Shown one piece after another: positions 59,373-64,000 of a stretch of DNA of 64,000 bases (within the stretch, counting starts at the first letter, position 1; the number at the start of each line of letters is the position of its first letter). Both the position numbers and the translations under genes were made by a program. This DNA comes from Kaistia soli DSM 19436 (lineage in GTDB: Bacteria > Pseudomonadota > Alphaproteobacteria > Rhizobiales > Kaistiaceae). The notes under the pieces are model-generated. The model was not told where the DNA came from and searched no databases. It worked only from the letters and a program-made list of their open reading frames with translations. Where the stretch lies: the NCBI RefSeq assembly GCF_900129325.1, contig NZ_FQUP01000004.1, positions 372,001 to 436,000 of the forward strand, given 5' to 3'.

Positions 59373-60521
59373 TCAATCGATGACGATCAGGTCCTGGAAG
59401 CCGCGCGTCAGCGGCTCGCCGCCCCCTGGCCGCACCACGATGCAGTCCTCGACCCGTGCGCTGAAGCTGCCGTCCTGTAGGATGCTGGGCTCGACGGTGA
59501 AGATCATGCCTTCCTGCACCACGGTGTCGCTGCCCTTGGTCAGGAAAGGCGGCTCGTGCACGTCGGAACCAATGGCATGGCCGAGGCGGTGGCGGAACGC
59601 CTTGTCATAGCCGGCCGCCGCGATCACGTCGCGGGCCGCAGAATCGACCTCGGCGCATGTCGCCTCGCCCGCCTTCAAGGCCGCGATCCCGGCCGCCTGC
59701 GCGTCCATGATCAGGCGATGCACCTTGATCTGTTCGGCGCTCGGCGTGCCGAAGGAGACCGTGCGGCCATAGTCGTAGCACATGCCGTCAAGCACGGCGC
59801 CAAAGTCCAGCAACACCGACACCGGCGGGTTCAGCTTGCGCGGCCAGGTCTTCAAGGGCTGGCCGAGCAGCATCGGATGATTGGTGCCGGTGTTGTAGAG
59901 CGAGGTCGTGAAGGACGGTCCGAGCGAACCGTGCCGCTTCATCTGGTAGTCGAGCTCGGCGACGACATCGAGTTCGGTCATGCCGAGCTTGAAGGTCGCG
60001 ACCGCGTCGGTGAGCGCCGCCTCGGTGATGCGGCCGGCGGCGCGCATCGTCTCGATCTCGTCGGCATCCTTGATGACGCGCAGCTTGCGCAGCAGCGCCG
60101 TCGCCGATACGAAGCGCGCATCCGGGATCAGCTTCTGGATCTGGATGAGCGACTCGGCCTCGGCATTCTCGCTGACGGCGATGCGCGGCGAGGCGGGCAG
60201 CTTCATCTCATCAATGATGCCCTTGGCCATCACGGCCGGATCGTCCCAATCGCCGAGCACGCGGATCTCGAAGCCCGAAATGCCGCCTTTGCCGCCAAGC
60301 TCCGCTGTCATGCGCGGCAGCGTGAGGATGGGCGCCCGTTCCGCCGAAAGCCAGGCGCCTTCAAGCCACGCGCCCGGATGCAGTACCCGGCCATAATTCG
60401 GAATGTCGCGGTGGATGCCCGTCAGGTAATCGAGATCCGTGCCGATATGGAAGAAGACGAGGTCGGCCGCGCCGGCGATCAGGTCTTGGAAGCGCTGCAT
60501 GCGTTGCTGGTAGTTGGGCAT
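59373..60521 (-). CDS. M24-family aminopeptidase (Xaa-Pro type)
   Basis: A 382-aa protein with a creatinase-like N-terminal domain (to about 140) and a pita-bread C-terminal domain. All five metal ligands are visible: Asp in VLLDFGAVLDG, Asp in CYDYGRTV, His in RLGHAIGSDVHEPP, Glu in FTVEPSI and Glu in ARVEDCIVV. It follows the dppF-like gene by 39 bp, so imported peptides are probably its substrates (X-Pro peptides). Creatinase-type activity is less likely. Confidence 0.9.
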   Translation of the reverse strand: MPNYQQRMQRFQDLIAGAADLVFFHIGTDLDYLTGIHRDIPNYGRVLHPGAWLEGAWLSAERAPILTLPRMTAELGGKGGISGFEIRVLGDWDDPAVMAKGIIDEMKLPASPRIAVSENAEAESLIQIQKLIPDARFVSATALLRKLRVIKDADEIETMRAAGRITEAALTDAVATFKLGMTELDVVAELDYQMKRHGSLGPSFTTSLYNTGTNHPMLLGQPLKTWPRKLNPPVSVLLDFGAVLDGMCYDYGRTVSFGTPSAEQIKVHRLIMDAQAAGIAALKAGEATCAEVDSAARDVIAAAGYDKAFRHRLGHAIGSDVHEPPFLTKGSDTVVQEGMIFTVEPSILQDGSFSARVEDCIVVRPGGGEPLTRGFQDLIVID

Positions 60522-60560
60522 CGTGATCTCCAGGGGGTTGGCGGCGGAAGCACGGGCGCG

Positions 60561-61514
60561 TCACGCAAAGGCCGCGACCGGCTCCGCACGATGACAAGCG
60601 GCCGTTCTGCCGGGACCGAGCACGCGTCGTTCCGGAACCTCGACCGCGCAGCGCTGGATGGCGATCGGGCAGCGCGGGTGGAAACGGCAGCCGGGCGGCG
60701 GCAAGGCCGGATCGGGCACGTCGCCGGGGAGGTCTGTCGGCATGCGGCCACGGCCATCCGGCTCGGTGATCGCGCCGATGAGGCCGGCCGAATAGGGATG
60801 CAGCGGCGCGCGCCACAGTGGCTCGCTCGGCGCGGTCTCGACGATACGGCCGAGATACATGACGGTCGTGATGTCGGCGATGCGCCTGACGATCGAAAGA
60901 TCGTGCGAAATGAACAACAGCCCGACCTTCAGATCATCGACCAGGGAAACGAGCAGGTTGGCGATCGAGGCCTGCGCCGAGGCATCGAGGGCGGAGATCG
61001 GCTCGTCGGCGACGATGCAGCGCGGCTGCGCGGCGAGCGCCCGGGCGATTGCGATGCGCTGGCGCTGGCCGCCGCTGAACTGATGCGGAAAGCGATCCGC
61101 AATCCCGGCTGACAGGCCTACCCGCTCCAGACACTCCCCGACCGATAGACGCCGGCCGCCATCCCCTTCTGAAACGCGCAAGCCATCGCCGATGAGATCG
61201 GCGATGCGGCGTCGCGGATTGAGCGAGGAGAACGGATCCTGGAACACCATCTGCAGCCGCCGCTGCGCAGCAGGCCGGGCCCGCTGGCCGAGCGGCTCGA
61301 CCGGCTCGCCGTCGAAGGTGACGCTGCCGGAGGCCGGACGGATCAGGCCGACGGCCGCCTTGCCGAGCGAAGACTTGCCGCAGCCGGATTCGCCGACCAG
61401 CGCCACGATCTGCCCTTCCTCGACATCGAGATCGCAGCCGGCAACCGCCGTCACCGTCGCGCCGGAATGGCCGCGATAACGCACGACGAGGTCGCGGATC
61501 GACAGGAGGCTCAT
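60561..61514 (-). CDS. dppF: Oligopeptide ABC transporter ATP-binding protein (DppF/OppF-like)
   Basis: A 317-aa ATPase. Walker A is GESGCGKSSLGKA, signature FSGGQRQRIAIARAL, Walker B RCIVADEPISALD. The C-terminal oligopeptide-transporter domain has LWRAPLHPYSAGLIGAI and the four-Cys-type GCRFHPRCPIAIQRC region. ATG 61514 overlaps the dppD-like stop, which fixes the start; the longer open frame to 61640 lies inside dppD. It works with the DppD-like partner to power import. Confidence 0.92.
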   Translation of the reverse strand: MSLLSIRDLVVRYRGHSGATVTAVAGCDLDVEEGQIVALVGESGCGKSSLGKAAVGLIRPASGSVTFDGEPVEPLGQRARPAAQRRLQMVFQDPFSSLNPRRRIADLIGDGLRVSEGDGGRRLSVGECLERVGLSAGIADRFPHQFSGGQRQRIAIARALAAQPRCIVADEPISALDASAQASIANLLVSLVDDLKVGLLFISHDLSIVRRIADITTVMYLGRIVETAPSEPLWRAPLHPYSAGLIGAITEPDGRGRMPTDLPGDVPDPALPPPGCRFHPRCPIAIQRCAVEVPERRVLGPGRTAACHRAEPVAAFA

Positions 61515-62506
61515 GCCGGCACCGCCATCAGCGGATCGATGGGACAGGCGATCACGCGGCCCGGCGCCACAGGCATCAGGTCCGGTACATCGGCCCGGCA
61601 GATATCCTCGGCGAAGCGACAACGCGGATGAAAGGCGCATCCAACCGGGAAGCGCCCGATCGCCGGCGGCGAGCCCGGCAGAGCACGCAGCGGATGATCG
61701 GACGGACTGCCATGCGGCAGGGCATCGAGGAGACCGCGCGTATAAGGATGGCGGGGCAAAGCCAGCACGTCCGAACGCGCGCCACGCTCGACGACGCGGC
61801 CGGCATACATGACATAGACCCGGTCGGCGAGCGCCGACATCACGCCGAGATCATGCGTGATCAGCAGCACCGAAAGCTGGAGTTCCCGGCGCAAACCCTC
61901 GATCAGCCTGAGAATGCCGGCCTGCACCGTCACATCGAGCGCGGTGGTTGGCTCGTCGGCGATCAGGAGCTTCGGGCCGGCGGCGAGTGCCGACGCGATG
62001 GCGATGCGCTGCCGCATGCCGCCGGAGAACTGGTGCGGATAGCGGGTCATCGCCTCGCGCGGGTTCGGGATACGCACCCGGTCGAGCATCTCCACGGCAA
62101 CGGCGTCGGCCGCATGCTGGCTGAGATGCAGGTGGAAGCGGACATGCTCGGTCATCTGCCGGCCGATGGAGAGCATCGGATGCAGCGCCGTCATCGGGTC
62201 CTGGAAGACCATCGCGACTTCGGAGCCGCGCACGGCCCGCGCCGCCCGTCCGCTCGCCAGAAGATCGCGCTCTTCGAAGAAAATGCGCCCGCCGGATCGC
62301 GCTCCGCCCGGCAGCAGGCCGAGCACGGACAGCGCCGTCAGCGTCTTGCCGCTGCCGCTCTCCCCGGCAAGGCCGACGATCTCGCCGCGCCCAATGGCCA
62401 GATCGACGCCGCGCACGGCCTCGGCACGATGACCCTCGGCGGTCGGCAGCGAGATCGTGAGACCCTCGATCGACAGTAGCGGCGGCTTGGCGAGCTGGCT
62501 TGACAT
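61511..62506 (-). CDS. dppD: Oligopeptide ABC transporter ATP-binding protein (DppD/OppD-like)
   Basis: A 331-aa ATPase from ATG 62506. Walker A is GESGSGKTLTALS (residues about 47-59), followed by MVFQDPMTALHPMLSIG (Q loop), signature FSGGMRQRIAIASAL, Walker B LLIADEPTTALD, and the C-terminal GCAFHPRCRFAEDIC that is typical of the family. A longer open frame extending to 63412 overlaps the permease and is a shadow. It starts three bases after the permease stop. Confidence 0.92.
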   Translation of the reverse strand: MSSQLAKPPLLSIEGLTISLPTAEGHRAEAVRGVDLAIGRGEIVGLAGESGSGKTLTALSVLGLLPGGARSGGRIFFEERDLLASGRAARAVRGSEVAMVFQDPMTALHPMLSIGRQMTEHVRFHLHLSQHAADAVAVEMLDRVRIPNPREAMTRYPHQFSGGMRQRIAIASALAAGPKLLIADEPTTALDVTVQAGILRLIEGLRRELQLSVLLITHDLGVMSALADRVYVMYAGRVVERGARSDVLALPRHPYTRGLLDALPHGSPSDHPLRALPGSPPAIGRFPVGCAFHPRCRFAEDICRADVPDLMPVAPGRVIACPIDPLMAVPA

Positions 62507-62508
62507 GA

Positions 62509-63390
62509 TCAGCGAAAGGCCTTCGCGGTGCGCGGGTCGAGCGCGTCGCGGAGCGTGTCGCCGACGAAATTCGCCGCGAGCACGACCAGGAGGACGGCAA
62601 GGCCCGGAAAGACCGAGAGCCACCATTTGTCGAAATATTTCGAGCCGTCCGAGACCATCGAGCCCCACTCGGGCGCCGGAGGCTGCGCGCCGAGGCCGAG
62701 GAAGGAAAGGCCGGCAAGGATCAGCACCGCATGGCCGAATTCGAGCGCCGCCAGCACGATCAGCGGGCCGACGACATTCGGCCGCACATCGACCCAGAGC
62801 GCCCGCGCCGAGGAGATGCCGAGCAGCCGGCTCGACTGTACATAGGGTTCGTCGCGGATCGTCAGCAGCATCGACCGCACGACGCGGGCATAAATCGGCC
62901 AGCTCACCACGACGACCGCCAGCACGGCATTGAAGAGCCCCGGCCCAAGCGCGGCGACGACCGCCATGGCGAGGATGATATCGGGAAAGGCCATCACGAG
63001 ATCGGCGGCGCGCATGATCACGCCATCGATCCAGCCGCCGAAATAGCCGGCGATCGCACCCGCGATGGTGCCGATGACGCTCGCCATGATGACCAGCTGC
63101 AGCGCATAGGGCAGCGATACCCGCGCGCCATAGATGACGCGGGCGAAGACGTCGCGTCCGAGCTGGTCTGTCCCGAACCAATGCTCGGAACTGGGTGCCA
63201 GGAAGCGTTTCGCGCCCTGCTCGATCGGCCCATGCGCCGAGAGCCATGGCGCGAACACCGCCATCAGCACGATGGCGACGAGAAGCGCGAGACCGACAAG
63301 GCCAAGCGGCTGCGTCCAGGCCGAGCGGCGCAGAAAGCGCCGCCGCGGCAGCACGACCAGTTCGGGAACAGAAAGGCTGCTGTCGCTCAT
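62509..63390 (-). CDS. dppC: Oligopeptide ABC transporter permease (DppC-like)
   Basis: A 293-aa inner-membrane permease with six hydrophobic segments. The N-terminal LGLVGLALLVAIVLMAVFAPWLS helix and APSSEHWFGTDQLGRDVFARV are the DppC signature. The EAA loop is read as RSMLLTIRDEPYVQSSRLLG with A-x-x-L-G-like spacing. Its ATG overlaps the dppB-like stop by four bases. With DppB it forms the channel for small peptides or related solutes. Confidence 0.93.
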   Translation of the reverse strand: MSDSSLSVPELVVLPRRRFLRRSAWTQPLGLVGLALLVAIVLMAVFAPWLSAHGPIEQGAKRFLAPSSEHWFGTDQLGRDVFARVIYGARVSLPYALQLVIMASVIGTIAGAIAGYFGGWIDGVIMRAADLVMAFPDIILAMAVVAALGPGLFNAVLAVVVVSWPIYARVVRSMLLTIRDEPYVQSSRLLGISSARALWVDVRPNVVGPLIVLAALEFGHAVLILAGLSFLGLGAQPPAPEWGSMVSDGSKYFDKWWLSVFPGLAVLLVVLAANFVGDTLRDALDPRTAKAFR

Positions 63391-64000
63391 CCGAGGCGGA
63401 TCCGCGGGTCAATGAGCGCGTAGATCAGATCCACGGCCATGTTGACGACGATATAGATGACGGCGACCACGAGGCTGACGCCCATGATGGCGCGCAGGTC
63501 AAGGGCAAGCGCGCTCTTGTAGGCATATTGACCGATGCCCGGCCAGGAAAACACGGATTCCACCAGCACCGTACCGGAGAGCATCCGGCCGAATGCCATG
63601 CCGGCGACCGTGACAATCGCCGCCAGCGCCGGCCGCATCGCATGGCGAAGGATCACCGTCCGCTCCGGCAGGCCCTTGGCGCGGGCCGAGCGGACATAGT
63701 CCTGATTGAGCGATTCCAGCATCGCCGCGCGCGTGAAGCGGGTGATCGAACCGACCGTGTAGATCGCCAGCACCAGCGCCGGCAGGACGATATGGCTGAC
63801 GGCGGTGCCGAATGTCGCCCATTGCCCCGTGAGCAGCGAGTCGATCGTGAACATGTTGGTAATCGCCGGCGGCGCCTTGCCGCCTGGATTGAGCCGGCCG
63901 ACGCCCGGTGCGATGCCCAGCTTGAAGAAGAAGACATAGAGCGTCACCAGCGCCAGCCAGAAGGTCGGCACCGAGACGCCGGCGAGCGAGACGATGCGGA
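63387..64000 (-). CDS. dppB: Oligopeptide ABC transporter permease (DppB-like), N-terminus outside window
   Basis: The frame is open to the right edge, so only about the C-terminal 200 residues are visible. They show the DppB pattern: a periplasmic loop GVGRLNPGGKAPPAI, a membrane span LPALVLAIYTVGSITRFTRA, the EAA-like RAAMLESLNQDYVRSARAKG region, and SVFSWPGIGQYAYKSALALD near the end. The substrate-binding protein gene is probably upstream, beyond the window. Confidence 0.92.
   Translation of the reverse strand, partial: RIVSLAGVSVPTFWLALVTLYVFFFKLGIAPGVGRLNPGGKAPPAITNMFTIDSLLTGQWATFGTAVSHIVLPALVLAIYTVGSITRFTRAAMLESLNQDYVRSARAKGLPERTVILRHAMRPALAAIVTVAGMAFGRMLSGTVLVESVFSWPGIGQYAYKSALALDLRAIMGVSLVVAVIYIVVNMAVDLIYALIDPRIRLG

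Noticed and set aside
57479-61112. Long plus-strand frames opposite glpD, the M24 peptidase and dppF
   Set aside because: All three minus-strand genes have intact catalytic motifs; the plus frames are antisense shadows.
1-64000. CRISPR arrays, insertion sequences, rRNA genes
   Set aside because: No regularly spaced repeats, no transposase with terminal inverted repeats and no rRNA-like sequence were found on reading the window.

Overview
The window is high-GC, densely coded DNA typical of an alphaproteobacterium, most likely of the Hyphomicrobiales (Rhizobiales). The evidence is the mix of ABC sugar and peptide importers, a cyanide-insensitive-type cytochrome bd oxidase, typA, ppa, upp and a DUF72 protein. 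No rRNA, insertion sequence or CRISPR array was found. The genus cannot be fixed from the sequence alone.

Region 1 (1-13657) is a carbohydrate-acid catabolic locus. It opens with the C-terminal end of an FCD-type regulator and a complete type-1 sugar ABC importer (substrate-binding protein, double ATPase with an unusual C-terminal extension, permease). Translationally coupled to the importer is a D-apionate-lactonase-like enzyme, followed by a D-erythronate dehydrogenase (DenD) and two short-chain dehydrogenases. On the minus strand lie otnC, otnK and a LacI regulator; divergently transcribed are ltnD and otnI. Together DenD or LtnD, OtnI, OtnK and OtnC form the tetronate route to DHAP. A perfect 18-bp palindrome in the divergent promoter is the probable LacI operator.

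Region 2 (about 13799-31305) is a 17.5-kb integrated element. It sits in the 3' end of a tRNA-Ala(CGC) gene, is bounded by a 22-bp direct repeat, and has a tyrosine integrase just inside the left end. Triplets of a GGGGTACGCA-type motif with identical 13/12-bp spacing occur near both ends and look like integrase arm sites. Cargo includes an RloC/PrrC-like ATPase with zinc hook, a HEPN (AbiU2-like) protein, a serine resolvase with a res-like site, a DpnI/Dam-replacing-like nuclease, BRO/Rha/KilA-type antirepressors, a minimal family-A-polymerase-like protein, a split degenerate HNH + AP2 pair, one large T7-gp15-like internal virion protein, and a Panacea (SocA-like) antitoxin with an unrecognised partner. 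There are no capsid, portal or terminase genes. It therefore resembles a phage-derived or satellite-like element carrying several candidate defence modules.

Region 3 (31289-42817) is core chromosome: tRNA-Ala, yggT, a DUF167 gene, a minus-strand run (typA, GNAT, ppa, secreted DUF3828-like), a MarR gene with a promoter overlapped by a dyad, upp, moeB-like, a LacI gene with three operators facing a 66-codon ORF, an aldo/keto reductase, a RidA-like protein, a transglutaminase-like protein and a small membrane protein.

Region 4 (43212-59370) holds cydAB (CIO type), an alpha/beta hydrolase, DoxX, topoisomerase IB, DUF72, a KGG-repeat stress protein, a single-domain response regulator, and a glucose/glucan cluster (GT4 glycosyltransferase, HAD phosphatase, zwf, GH15 glucoamylase, polyphosphate-glucokinase-like ROK kinase), then glpD. 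Region 5 (59373-64000) is a minus-strand oligopeptide ABC importer (dppBCDF-like) with an M24 peptidase, and runs off the right edge.
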